Shown here: positions 7,416-14,718 of the stretch, one piece after another | Layout of the letters: every line of letters begins with the position of its first letter | Numbering within the stretch: the stretch's first letter is position 1 | NCBI GenBank assembly: GCA_964544635.1 | Contig: CAZJCK010000069.1 | Location: 1 to 16,266 of the forward strand | Length of the DNA stretch: 16,266 bases | Source of the DNA: CAZJCK01 sp964544635 | GTDB taxonomy: Bacteria; Zixibacteria; MSB-5A5; GN15; FEB-12 | Direction: 5' to 3' | Translations under genes and position numbers: made by a program | The notes under the pieces: generated by a model | Seen by the model: the letters and a program-made list of their open reading frames with translations, nothing else | What the model was told of the DNA's origin: nothing | Database searches by the model: none

Positions 7416-7813
7416 ACGACTCACCATCCATTCTGGTCGTCGATGACGAACTGCTGATCCGCGACCTGCTCTACGATTTCTTCAGCGGGCAGGGCTGGCA
7501 GGTATCGGTTGCCGACAGCGCCGAAAAAGCGCTCGACATACTGTCATCGCGCAACATCAACATCCTGCTTACCGACATCAAGATGCCGAACATGGATGGC
7601 CTGGAACTGTCATCCCAGGTGCGCGTGGACTTCCCGGAACTGCCGGTGGTGCTCATGACCGGTTACCCGTCGGTCGACACCGCCGTCACCGCCCTGCGCC
7701 AGCGTGTCACCGACTACGTGATTAAGCCGTTCAACATCAACCAGCTCTATAAAATGATTGCGGCGGCAGTCAAGGATGGCGCCGTCGAGCAGGGAACCGA
7801 GGAAAAGGGGTAG
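7412..7813 (+). CDS. Single-domain response regulator (receiver only), coupled to the HEAT gene
   Basis: This 133-residue protein is one receiver domain with a short acidic tail. Acidic-pocket residues are Asp11/Asp12, the phosphoacceptor is Asp55 in LLTDIKMPNMDG, Thr83 lies in LMTGYPS, and Lys105 lies in YVIKPF. The MTGYPSVDTAVTALRQ stretch resembles the receivers of NtrC-type regulators more than CheY. The start at 7412 is chosen because ATGA overlaps the HEAT stop (7413-7415) and gives the normal N-terminus SILVVDDE; a longer reading from 7313 would overlap the HEAT gene by 100 nt. It has no output domain, so it must act by protein contact, perhaps with the HEAT protein. A 125-bp gap follows. 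Confidence 0.9.
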   Translation: MNDSPSILVVDDELLIRDLLYDFFSGQGWQVSVADSAEKALDILSSRNINILLTDIKMPNMDGLELSSQVRVDFPELPVVLMTGYPSVDTAVTALRQRVTDYVIKPFNINQLYKMIAAAVKDGAVEQGTEEKG

Positions 7814-7836
7814 CACGTCGTGTGCAAGAATTCAGG

Positions 7837-7869
7837 CACGGTCGGTCGCCCGATGATGGCGACACCGTG
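7837..7869 (+). other. Imperfect stem-loop in the gap between the response regulator and cheR
   Basis: CACGGT (7837-7842) pairs with ACCGTG (7864-7869), and TCGCC (7846-7850) pairs with GGCGA (7858-7862), with an asymmetric internal loop and a 7-nt apical loop. No T-run follows, so a rho-independent terminator is not supported. The gap 7814-7938 is the longest intercistronic stretch in the window. It holds no convincing gene and no well-spaced promoter. The element could be a partial terminator, an mRNA-processing structure or an operator. Confidence 0.4.
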
Positions 7870-7938
7870 TGAATGGGGGAACGTTTCCACCGATTGGCAA
7901 CCGGCTGATCGAGAGAGACTATAGCGGAGCTCGGAAGC

Positions 7939-8907
7939 ATGCAAACAACACCCGTAGCTGAGCCGGAAATGGCGCTTGAAGAGTTCGTGATGATCCGCGA
8001 TTTCATTCACGAACGCAGCGGCATTTTCTTCGCCGAAAATAAAATGTACCTGGTCAAGAACCGCCTGGTCAAACGGATGGGGCAACTTGGCATCAAGAGC
8101 TATCGCGACTACTTCTATCATGTAAAGTATGATACGTCGCTGCGCGAGTTCCATGAGCTGATGAACCTCATGACCACCAATGAGACCAGTTTCTATCGAA
8201 ACGAGCCGCAGCTCAAGTCGTTCTCCGACGAAGTCCTGCCGATGCTGTTGAAGGAAAAGCAAGCGAACGCCGCCAGGTCGATCCGCATCTGGTCGGCCGG
8301 CTGTTCGACCGGCGAGGAACCGTATACTCTCGCCATCATGGTCCTCGAGCGCCTGCCCAATCCGGCCGGTTGGACGATTGAGATTATCGCCAACGACATT
8401 TCCGAGCGCGTCCTGCAGAAGGCGCGCAAGGGGGAATACACCGGCATCACCCTGCGGAATATCCCGCCGACAGTCCTCAACAAGTATTTCGAGCGCGTCG
8501 GTGAAGAGTACCGGGTGAAACCGCACGTGAAAGCGCTGGTCAAGTTCTCCCACATCAACCTGAACGATCCGCGCAAGATCTCGATGAATACCAACTTTGA
8601 CGCCATATTCTGCCGCAACGTGATGATCTACTTCTCCGACGAAGTCAAGCGCGCGCTGGTCCGCGGCTTCTTTAATGCCCTCAGGCCGGGCGGCTACTTC
8701 TATATCGGGCACTCGGAAACCCTCCACGGCATCTCGAAAGCGTTCAAGCTGGTCTACCTGAAGAATGCGCTGGTCTACCAGAAGGAGGCCGTGGGTGACG
8801 CCACTGCCGCAGCCAAACCGGCTGCCGCCGCCGCCACTGCGACTGCCGGAACATCACGGGCGCTCGATCTGCTCAAGCAGATCAAGCCGATGGATGTCAA
8901 AAAGTAA
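7939..8907 (+). CDS. cheR: CheR chemoreceptor glutamate O-methyltransferase
   Basis: CheR methylates glutamates on chemoreceptors using S-adenosylmethionine, opposing CheB during adaptation. The 322-residue protein has the all-helical CheR N-domain (~12-90), ending in the family motif NETSFYRN (81-88). The methyltransferase core follows with the SAM loop SAGCSTGEEPYTLA (119-132), ANDIS (151-155) and FCRNVMIYF (224-232), and RPGGYFYIGHSETL closes the fold (249-262). The C-terminus is unusual: an Ala-rich linker (~287-303) followed by a short charged helix, RALDLLKQIKPMDVKK. No CheR-type TPR extension is present. The ATG at 7939 is preceded by GGAG and CGGAAG purine stretches. It opens the chemotaxis block. 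Confidence 0.96.
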   Translation: MQTTPVAEPEMALEEFVMIRDFIHERSGIFFAENKMYLVKNRLVKRMGQLGIKSYRDYFYHVKYDTSLREFHELMNLMTTNETSFYRNEPQLKSFSDEVLPMLLKEKQANAARSIRIWSAGCSTGEEPYTLAIMVLERLPNPAGWTIEIIANDISERVLQKARKGEYTGITLRNIPPTVLNKYFERVGEEYRVKPHVKALVKFSHINLNDPRKISMNTNFDAIFCRNVMIYFSDEVKRALVRGFFNALRPGGYFYIGHSETLHGISKAFKLVYLKNALVYQKEAVGDATAAAKPAAAAATATAGTSRALDLLKQIKPMDVKK

Positions 8908-8946
8908 TTGATTTGATTTGTCTATAAAAAAGACAGGGATAGGCAC

Positions 8947-9318
8947 ATGCCGAAAACAGTACTGGTAGTAGACGACTCGCCGACGGTTGTCAAGTTCGTA
9001 TCCTTCTCCCTCAAGAACAAGGGATTTACCGTCATCACGGCGTGCGACGGTATGGATGCGATCGAGAAGATCTCGAAGGCAAGCGACGGCGTTGACCTGA
9101 TCATAACCGATCTCAACATGCCGAACCTCGACGGCTACGGCTTGATCGGTACGCTCAGGCAGAACGAGCATTACAGCAAAACGCCGATAATCATACTTTC
9201 GTCGGAGGACGGCAAGGATGATCGTGACAAAGGCATGCAGGTAGGCGCCACCTCTTACCTCGTCAAGCCGTTCCGATCCAACGTACTCCTCGAGGAAGTG
9301 TCGCGATACATAAGCTGA
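8947..9318 (+). CDS. CheY-like single-domain response regulator (first copy)
   Basis: The 123-residue receiver has acidic-pocket residues Asp9/Asp10, phosphoacceptor Asp55 in IITDLNMPNLDG and conserved Lys107 in YLVKPF. The conserved switch Thr is replaced by Ser (Ser85, in IIILSSEDGKDD), and a charged DGKDDRDKG stretch follows, as in receivers linked to type IV pili, gliding or Frz-like chemosensory systems. AGGGATAGG lies just upstream of the ATG. The preceding 39 bp is AT-rich and contains a 4-bp stem (8920-8934), but no properly spaced promoter. Phosphorylation by the downstream CheA is likely from gene order. It may act as a phosphate sink or a second output beside the next gene. Confidence 0.9.
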   Translation: MPKTVLVVDDSPTVVKFVSFSLKNKGFTVITACDGMDAIEKISKASDGVDLIITDLNMPNLDGYGLIGTLRQNEHYSKTPIIILSSEDGKDDRDKGMQVGATSYLVKPFRSNVLLEEVSRYIS

Positions 9319-9349
9319 AACCACGAAAGTTTAACAAAAGGGATTCACC

Positions 9350-9724
9350 GTGGCTAACCTGAAGATACTCGCAGTCGATGACAGTCCGACCATGCGCCGG
9401 ATCATCATCAATACGCTCAAGCGAGCCGGCTACAACGACGTCGTCGAGGCGACGGACGGCAAGGATGCCCTGGCCAAACTTAAGGGTGCCGGCATCAATT
9501 TCATCATTACCGACTGGAACATGCCTGAGATGGACGGCCTGACATTCGTCAACAACCTGCGTAGCAACGACGAATACAAGGAACTGCCCATACTTATGGT
9601 CACCACCCGATCGGTTAAGGAAGACATCGTCGAGGCGCTGAAGGCCGGTGTGAACAATTACATCGTCAAGCCCTTCACTCCCGACACCTTGAAAGAGAAA
9701 ATAGAACAGGTACTGGCCGGCTGA
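9350..9724 (+). CDS. cheY: Chemotaxis response regulator CheY (second copy, canonical)
   Basis: This is the classical CheY. The 124-residue single receiver has Asp10/Asp11, phosphoacceptor Asp55 in ITDWNMPEMDGL (closely matching enterobacterial CheY), Thr85 in LMVTTRS and Lys107 in YIVKPF. Phospho-CheY binds the flagellar switch and is dephosphorylated by CheZ, whose gene follows 29 nt downstream. The start is a GTG at 9350 with AAGGGA 6 nt upstream; it gives the normal N-terminus xANLKILAVDDS. Compared with the first copy it keeps the canonical Thr and aromatic-switch region (Tyr104), so it is the better candidate for the motor-binding regulator. Confidence 0.95.
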   Translation: MANLKILAVDDSPTMRRIIINTLKRAGYNDVVEATDGKDALAKLKGAGINFIITDWNMPEMDGLTFVNNLRSNDEYKELPILMVTTRSVKEDIVEALKAGVNNYIVKPFTPDTLKEKIEQVLAG

Positions 9725-9753
9725 CCGGGCCGCCAAACTGACCGGAGGATACT

Positions 9754-10356
9754 ATGGCCGGCAAGACATCCGTACAGGATAGTTTGCAGGTGGAATTGAA
9801 AGACCTTGCCAAGTCGATCTTCGACCTGGTCGAAAAATTCAAGAGCCTGCATAACCCGCTCACGGAATCACAGGAGAAGGTGCCGATTGCGACCGAACAG
9901 CTCGACAAGATCTCCGAGCAGACCGAGGCCGCAGCTCACCAGATGCTCGATCGCATCGACGCCATTACTGAACGGGAAACGTCCATCGTCAATGAGTTGA
10001 CCGAAATTAAATCCGCTCTGGCCGCGAATGCCTTCAATGGCCTCGAAGAGCGTGTTGACGGTTGCATTGCCAAGGCGAATGAAAACTGTGACGATGCGTT
10101 CATGATCATGGACGCCCTGCAGTTCCAGGACATCACCGCCCAGCAGATGAACCACGCCGCATCGCTTCTGGAAGACATCGAAAACAAGCTCAGCCAGATA
10201 GTCGGCGTCATGGAGGGTCAGCTCGAAGCCGCCGCCTCGCCGGAGTCCGCCGACAAAAAGGCACGAGCGTATGATCCTCACGCTGACCTCTTCGAGAAGA
10301 AGACCGACCAGGCGACTATCGACGATCTGTTTTCCGGCGGGAAGAAAGGCAATTAG
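9754..10356 (+). CDS. cheZ: CheZ-type CheY-P phosphatase
   Basis: This 200-residue, mostly helical protein carries the CheZ signature. The catalytic segment LQFQDITAQQ has Asp126 and Gln130, equivalent by alignment to E. coli CheZ Asp143 and Gln147. Gln130 is expected to orient the water that attacks phospho-Asp on CheY. The N-terminal half has the family-typical TEQLDKISEQTEAAAHQ (47-63). A long hairpin of helices is implied (~45-160), then a flexible linker, then the C-terminal peptide TIDDLF (188-193), matching the CheY-P-binding tail of CheZ. GGAGG sits 7 nt before the ATG. Its place between cheY and cheA supports the call. CheC/CheX/FliY phosphatases have different motifs (ExxN), which are absent here. 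Confidence 0.93.
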   Translation: MAGKTSVQDSLQVELKDLAKSIFDLVEKFKSLHNPLTESQEKVPIATEQLDKISEQTEAAAHQMLDRIDAITERETSIVNELTEIKSALAANAFNGLEERVDGCIAKANENCDDAFMIMDALQFQDITAQQMNHAASLLEDIENKLSQIVGVMEGQLEAAASPESADKKARAYDPHADLFEKKTDQATIDDLFSGGKKGN

Positions 10357-10361
10357 GGGCT

Positions 10362-12170
10362 ATGACTGAAGAGTTCGACATCGGCACCGACGACATGCAG
10401 GAAATCATTGACGACTTTCTCGTCGAGGCGGACGAACTGATCGACTCGCTCGACGGCAATCTCGTCAAACTGGAATCGTCACCCGACGACCTCGACCTGC
10501 TCAACGAGATCTTTCGCGCCGCCCACACGGTGAAGGGGACCTCCTCGTTCCTCGGCTTTGAACAGGTGACCACCCTGACTCACCGCATGGAGGACATTCT
10601 CAATAAACTGCGCAAGGCCGAGATGTCGGTAACCTCCGAGATCATGGACCTGCTGCTGGAGTCGCTCGATATCCTCAAGGTGTTGCTCGAGGATGTCCGT
10701 AACCAGACGGGAGAAGAGCGCGATCTCGACAGCATTCTCAAGCGCTTGACGGCCGCTCTCGACGGGGGAGAGGAAGCCCCGCCGGCGCCGGCCGATGACG
10801 TCGAGATTGTCGACCAGTCGCCCGTTGAAGCGGTTGAAGTCACCCGGGTGACTGAAGACTCCGCCGCGCCCGCCGACGAAGTCGTCGCTGCCCTCGAACA
10901 CGTTCAGTCCGATGCCCCCAAAGAAGATGCCCGGCCGTCCGGAAAGAATGTTCCCGCCAAGGGCAAAAAGCCGGCCGGTGACCAGACGATTCGTGTCGAT
11001 GTCGAACGCCTCGATACGCTCATGAACATGATGGGCGAACTGGTGCTCGGTCGCAACTCGCTGGTGCAGACGGTCAACAACTTCGACCTCGATCGAAACC
11101 TGGAACCACAGGTCGAGCAACTCAACCAGTCAACCAAATCGATCAACTTCATCACCACCGAACTGCAAATGGCGGTGATGAAGATGCGCATGCAGCCGGT
11201 CGGCAAAGTGTTCAGCAAATTCCCGAGACTGGTGCGCGACCTTGCCCGCGACTCCAAAAAGAAGATCGAACTGCACATCTCCGGTGAATCGACCGAACTC
11301 GACAAGTCGGTCATCGAAGAGATCGGCGATCCGCTGGTGCACATCATCCGTAACTCCTGCGACCATGGTATCGAGTCCCCTGAGGATCGTGTCAAGGCCG
11401 GCAAGCCGGAACAGGGCAATGTCTGGCTGAGCGCTTCCCAGGAAGGGTCCAATATCATGATCAAGGTGCAGGACGACGGCAAGGGTCTCGATGTCGACGC
11501 CATCCGCGCCAAAGCGGTCGAACGCAACGTCGTCTCGGCGTCGGAAGTCGAACGCCTGCCCGACAAGGAAGTGTTCCGCTTCATTTTCGAGGCCGGTTTC
11601 TCCACTGCCAAGAAGATTACTGATGTTTCCGGTCGCGGTGTCGGTATGGATGTCGTGCGCACCAATATCGAAAAGCTCAACGGCATGATCGAGCTTGACT
11701 CCACCCTCGGGCAGGGAACAACCCTCGCCATCAAGCTGCCGCTCACCCTGGCTATCATCCAGGGCCTGCTGGTCGATGTCGACCATGAGATCTTCATCCT
11801 GCCGCTCTCCAGCGTACACGAAACGGTCAAGACCGAGCACTCGAGTATCTTCTATGTTAATCAAAAGCCGGTGCTGCGCCTGCGCGACGAGATCATACCG
11901 ATCATCAACCTGCACGAAGTCCTGCGCAACAATGCCAACGGCTTCATCCTGACCGAAAAACCGTACATCGTCGTGGTTGGACTGGCCGATAAGAAGCTCG
12001 GTGTAATTGTCGACCGCTTCCTCGGCCAGGAGGAAGTGGTGATCAAGTCGCTCGGCAGCTACCTCGGCCAGACCGAGGGCATAGCCGGCGCCACTATTCT
12101 TGGCGACGGTCGCATCCGCCTGATTGTCGACCTCATCGGTTTGTTCAACATCGCACGCCGCCTGACCTGA
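10362..12170 (+). CDS. cheA: Chemotaxis sensor histidine kinase CheA, apparently without P2
   Basis: CheA is the receptor-coupled kinase that phosphorylates CheY and CheB. The 602-residue protein has a P1 HPt domain with phosphorylated His55 in AAHTVKGTSSFLGF. A low-complexity Ala/Pro/Glu linker (~135-205) takes the place of a recognisable P2 CheY/CheB-docking domain. The P3 dimerisation helices follow (~208-285, with MMGELVLGRNSL), then the P4 HATPase (N box NSCDHG ~332-337, G1 QDDGKGL ~371-377, FEAGFSTA, G2 GRGVGMDVV ~425-433), and a CheW-like P5 (~465-600). All kinase boxes are intact. It begins 5 nt after cheZ, with AGGGG overlapping the cheZ stop, so the two are tightly coupled. No cheW or receptor gene is in the window. 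Confidence 0.97.
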   Translation: MTEEFDIGTDDMQEIIDDFLVEADELIDSLDGNLVKLESSPDDLDLLNEIFRAAHTVKGTSSFLGFEQVTTLTHRMEDILNKLRKAEMSVTSEIMDLLLESLDILKVLLEDVRNQTGEERDLDSILKRLTAALDGGEEAPPAPADDVEIVDQSPVEAVEVTRVTEDSAAPADEVVAALEHVQSDAPKEDARPSGKNVPAKGKKPAGDQTIRVDVERLDTLMNMMGELVLGRNSLVQTVNNFDLDRNLEPQVEQLNQSTKSINFITTELQMAVMKMRMQPVGKVFSKFPRLVRDLARDSKKKIELHISGESTELDKSVIEEIGDPLVHIIRNSCDHGIESPEDRVKAGKPEQGNVWLSASQEGSNIMIKVQDDGKGLDVDAIRAKAVERNVVSASEVERLPDKEVFRFIFEAGFSTAKKITDVSGRGVGMDVVRTNIEKLNGMIELDSTLGQGTTLAIKLPLTLAIIQGLLVDVDHEIFILPLSSVHETVKTEHSSIFYVNQKPVLRLRDEIIPIINLHEVLRNNANGFILTEKPYIVVVGLADKKLGVIVDRFLGQEEVVIKSLGSYLGQTEGIAGATILGDGRIRLIVDLIGLFNIARRLT

Positions 12171-12194
12171 TCAGGCAAACGGGAGACGATAGGA

Positions 12195-13307
12195 ATGACA
12201 CCCGCGACGACACCACAAGTAAAGATACTGGTGGTCGACGACTCCGCCTTTATGCGCAAGGCGATCACCATGATGCTCGAATCCGATCCCGCCATCAAAG
12301 TCATCGGCACCGCCCGCGATGGGGAAGAGGGCGTCGAAAAGGTCAAGCTCCTCAAACCCGATCTCGTCACCATGGATATCGAGATGCCGCGTATGGATGG
12401 CCTGGCGGCGCTGCGCAAAATCATGCAGGAAAACCCCACGCCGGTCATGATGATCTCGTCGCTGACCACCGACGGCGCCCAGGCCACGCTCGACGCGCTG
12501 GACATGGGCGCGGTCGACTTCATACCCAAGCAGATGTCGTATGTCTCGCTCGACATCGTCAAGATCAAAGACGAACTGCTGGCGAAGATCAAAGATATCG
12601 TCCGCCGCAAACATGCGCTGATGACCCGTATGCGCCTGCGCGCCGCCGCCGGCACACCGCTCACGCCTGCCCAGCGCACCCGACCCCGGCCACCCACCAC
12701 ACCACCGGCGCCGGCCCGTGCGATTACCCGGCGTCACCACCTCGTCAGCCTCGTCGCGATCGGCTCCTCGACCGGCGGACCGCCCGCTCTCCAGTCGGTG
12801 ATCCCGCGCCTGCCGCGCAATTTCCCGGTCGGCATCGTCATCGCCCAGCACATGCCGCCGATGTTCACCAAGTCGCTGGCCGACCGGCTCAACGGCCTCT
12901 CGCAACTGACCGTAACCGAAGCAGCCGGCGGCGAACTGATCGAACCCGGCATGGTCTACCTGGCTCCCGGCGGCAGGCACCTGACGGTTAAGAAGACCGG
13001 CGCCCGTGCCCATGTCATCGTCTCAGACCGGCCGGCCGATACGCTGTACAAACCGTGTGTCGACGTTACCTTCAACTCGGTCGCCGACGCCTTCAGTGCC
13101 CACGCGCTGGCGGTTGTGCTCACCGGCATGGGCTCCAACGGTGTCGTCGGCGTCCGCAATCTCAAGGCCCGCGGGGCCAAAGTGATCGCCCAGAACGAGG
13201 AGACCTGTGTGGTCTACGGTATGCCGCGCGCCATCATCGACAACAAACTGGCCGATCACATCGCCGGTATCGACAATATTGCCTCCGAGATCATCAGTTA
13301 CTTCTGA
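12195..13307 (+). CDS. cheB: CheB receptor methylesterase/deamidase with Asp-to-Asn change at the catalytic Asp position
   Basis: CheB removes methyl groups from receptor glutamates and is activated by CheA phosphorylation. The 370-residue protein has a receiver domain (~8-125; Asp15/Asp16, phosphoacceptor Asp61 in TMDIEMPRMDGL, Lys112 in FIPK). A Pro/Arg-rich linker follows (~150-182), then the esterase domain. The nucleophile is Ser192 in AIGSSTGG and His219 lies in AQHMPPMFT. The motif that normally supplies the third catalytic residue (TGMGxDG) reads TGMGSNG, with Asn315 (AAC, 13137-13139) where E. coli has Asp286. Flanking sequence aligns without gaps (KPCVDV, AQNEETCVVYGMPR), so this is not a misalignment. 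Activity may be reduced or merely tolerant of Asn. GGGAG lies 9 nt before the ATG. Confidence 0.95.
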   Translation: MTPATTPQVKILVVDDSAFMRKAITMMLESDPAIKVIGTARDGEEGVEKVKLLKPDLVTMDIEMPRMDGLAALRKIMQENPTPVMMISSLTTDGAQATLDALDMGAVDFIPKQMSYVSLDIVKIKDELLAKIKDIVRRKHALMTRMRLRAAAGTPLTPAQRTRPRPPTTPPAPARAITRRHHLVSLVAIGSSTGGPPALQSVIPRLPRNFPVGIVIAQHMPPMFTKSLADRLNGLSQLTVTEAAGGELIEPGMVYLAPGGRHLTVKKTGARAHVIVSDRPADTLYKPCVDVTFNSVADAFSAHALAVVLTGMGSNGVVGVRNLKARGAKVIAQNEETCVVYGMPRAIIDNKLADHIAGIDNIASEIISYF

Positions 13308-13322
13308 TTGCCAAAGTTTTTG

Positions 13323-13349
13323 TTGAATCATACTCGGCTCCGGTCTAAT
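13323..13349 (+). promoter_or_regulatory. Weak candidate promoter for the histidine kinase-NtrC pair
   Basis: TCTAAT (13344-13349) matches five of six -10 consensus bases. The nearest -35 candidates are TTGAAT (13323-13328, 15-bp spacer) and TTGTTG (13320-13325, 18-bp spacer). The 68-bp gap after cheB is AT-richer than its surroundings. A separate promoter here would let the kinase/regulator pair be expressed apart from the chemotaxis genes, but read-through is equally possible. Confidence 0.25.
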
Positions 13350-13364
13350 CTGCGATCCAAGGAT

Positions 13365-13370
13365 GGGAGA
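13365..13370 (+). promoter_or_regulatory. Shine-Dalgarno GGGAGA supporting a TTG start for the kinase
   Basis: GGGAGA lies 5 nt before the TTG at 13376. The nearby ATG at 13363 is in another frame and reaches a stop after 21 codons. The next in-frame ATG falls inside the PAS domain, so TTG is the best start. Confidence 0.7.
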
Positions 13371-13375
13371 GCATA

Positions 13376-14716
13376 TTGAGACCGCAGCCGAACGAAGAAC
13401 ATCCCGCCGACCTGCACAACGGCAATGACATCGATCGCTTCGCCGAATCCTATGCGTCGTTCAGTCGAGTCATTAACTCGTTGCAGCGCAAATATATAGA
13501 ACTCAAGCAGGAGTTCGGAGCGCAGCGCGAAGAACTGGTTGAGGCCAACAACAAGCTGGTCGAACTGTCCAAGAAAAACCTCGCCGCTACCGAGTTCCTT
13601 AACGGCATCCTGAATTCGGTGCGCGTTGGAGTGATTGCAGTGGATCGCAACGGTACCATCACCCATTTCAACCCGGCCGCGTCGGCTATCCTCGGCATAC
13701 CGGCCAACCAACCGATGGGTAAGTCGTACCGTGATGTCATGCCGGTCGGCAAACCGTTCGATGCCACCGCCTGGCATTCGGCCGAAACCGGACGCGAGGT
13801 ATCGTCAATCGAAAAGACAGTCGAACTCAACGACGGCACCATCCTGCAGCTCTCCGTCTCAACCTCGGTACTCAACGACGATTACGGCCGGCGCTCCGGT
13901 GCCGTCGAGGTCCTCCACGACCTGACACGGATCAAGAAGATGGAACAGGAGATTGCCCGCCTCAATACCCTCGCTGCGCTTGGCGAGATGGCCGCCACGG
14001 TCGCCCATGAAGTCCGCAATCCGCTGGCCGGCATTGGCGGTTTTGCCGCCCTGATGGAGCGCGACATGGATGACGACGACCCCAAGCGCCCCCTCGTACG
14101 AAAGATTATCCGTGGCGTCGACAGCCTCAACGAGACTGTCACCACCCTGCTCAATTACACCCGCTTCGAAGAAATAACCCGGTCACAGAATATCTACGCT
14201 GACTTTATCGAGGCTGCCATCAGACAGTTTCAGACCGACAACGCCGACAAGCTCGGCACGGTCCGGTTCCGCCTGAATCTGCCCGACGAATCGCCGCCAA
14301 AGCGGTTCCGCATGGTCTTCGATCGCATGCTGTTTCGTACGGTGTTCTTCAACATCTTCACCAACGCCATCGAGGCGATGGCGGGAGAGGGCGATATCAG
14401 TCTTGGCTACAAAGTGCTGCCGCGCCAGACGGCGGTCCAGCGCTGGGGCGGCAAGCTGCTCATGGGGCTTGATGAAACAGCCGTCGAGACCGTCATCGAA
14501 GATACCGGGCCGGGTATCGACGAAGCCCAGATAGACAAGATTTTTGCTCCGTTCTTCACGACCAAGCATGGCGGCAACGGCCTCGGGCTGGCCATGGTCT
14601 GGAAGATCGTCAAGGCGCACGGCGGCGATATCGTCGCCCGCAACAAAGCAACCGGCGGAGCATCATTCTGTATAGTCGTGCCGATCAAAATTGACGGCGG
14701 TATTAGGGAGATGTGA
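13376..14716 (+). CDS. Soluble PAS-domain sensor histidine kinase (NtrB/AtoS/FlrB-like)
   Basis: The 446-residue kinase has no membrane segment. An N-terminal coiled coil (~22-68, rich in Leu/Glu/Lys) leads into a PAS domain (~72-185, with GVIAVDRNGTITHFNPAA). Next come the HisKA helix with phosphorylated His211 in VAHEVRNPLAGI and a GHKL ATPase with N box FNIFTNAIEAM (325-335), G1 EDTGPGI (375-381), F box FAPFFTTK (390-397) and G2 GNGLGLAM (400-407). The start is a TTG at 13376 with a good ribosome site. The gene lies directly upstream of an NtrC-family activator, its probable partner. The layout recalls FlrB/FleS flagellar kinases, which are also soluble and PAS-bearing, but NtrB- or AtoS-like roles are equally allowed by sequence. 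Confidence 0.93.
   Translation: MRPQPNEEHPADLHNGNDIDRFAESYASFSRVINSLQRKYIELKQEFGAQREELVEANNKLVELSKKNLAATEFLNGILNSVRVGVIAVDRNGTITHFNPAASAILGIPANQPMGKSYRDVMPVGKPFDATAWHSAETGREVSSIEKTVELNDGTILQLSVSTSVLNDDYGRRSGAVEVLHDLTRIKKMEQEIARLNTLAALGEMAATVAHEVRNPLAGIGGFAALMERDMDDDDPKRPLVRKIIRGVDSLNETVTTLLNYTRFEEITRSQNIYADFIEAAIRQFQTDNADKLGTVRFRLNLPDESPPKRFRMVFDRMLFRTVFFNIFTNAIEAMAGEGDISLGYKVLPRQTAVQRWGGKLLMGLDETAVETVIEDTGPGIDEAQIDKIFAPFFTTKHGGNGLGLAMVWKIVKAHGGDIVARNKATGGASFCIVVPIKIDGGIREM
14705..14710 (+). promoter_or_regulatory. Shine-Dalgarno AGGGAG favouring the ATG at 14719
   Basis: AGGGAG is 8 nt from the ATG at 14719 but only 2 nt from the alternative GTG at 14713. The ATG therefore has the better spacing and gives a normal receiver N-terminus. 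Confidence 0.65.
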
Positions 14717-14718
14717 GT

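Noticed and set aside
5478..7427. Very long minus-strand open frame (649 codons) opposite the HEAT gene
   Set aside because: It is the antisense shadow of a GC-rich repeat gene. The translated sequence resembles no family I recognise, and the plus strand has clear HEAT repeats and coupled neighbours.
7853..7923. 23-codon plus-strand open frame in the gap before cheR
   Set aside because: Too short, no convincing ribosome site, and it overlaps the stem-loop. Nothing supports a real peptide.
7894..7925. Promoter-like TTGGCA and TATAGC upstream of cheR, or a sigma54 site at the same place
   Set aside because: The spacer is 20 bp, too long for sigma70. The GG/GC spacing required for a -24/-12 sigma54 promoter is not met.
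14713..14718. GTG start for the NtrC-family gene overlapping the kinase stop
   Set aside because: The ribosome site AGGGAG is only 2 nt away. The ATG at 14719 has 8-nt spacing and gives a normal receiver N-terminus, though the GTG is not fully excluded.
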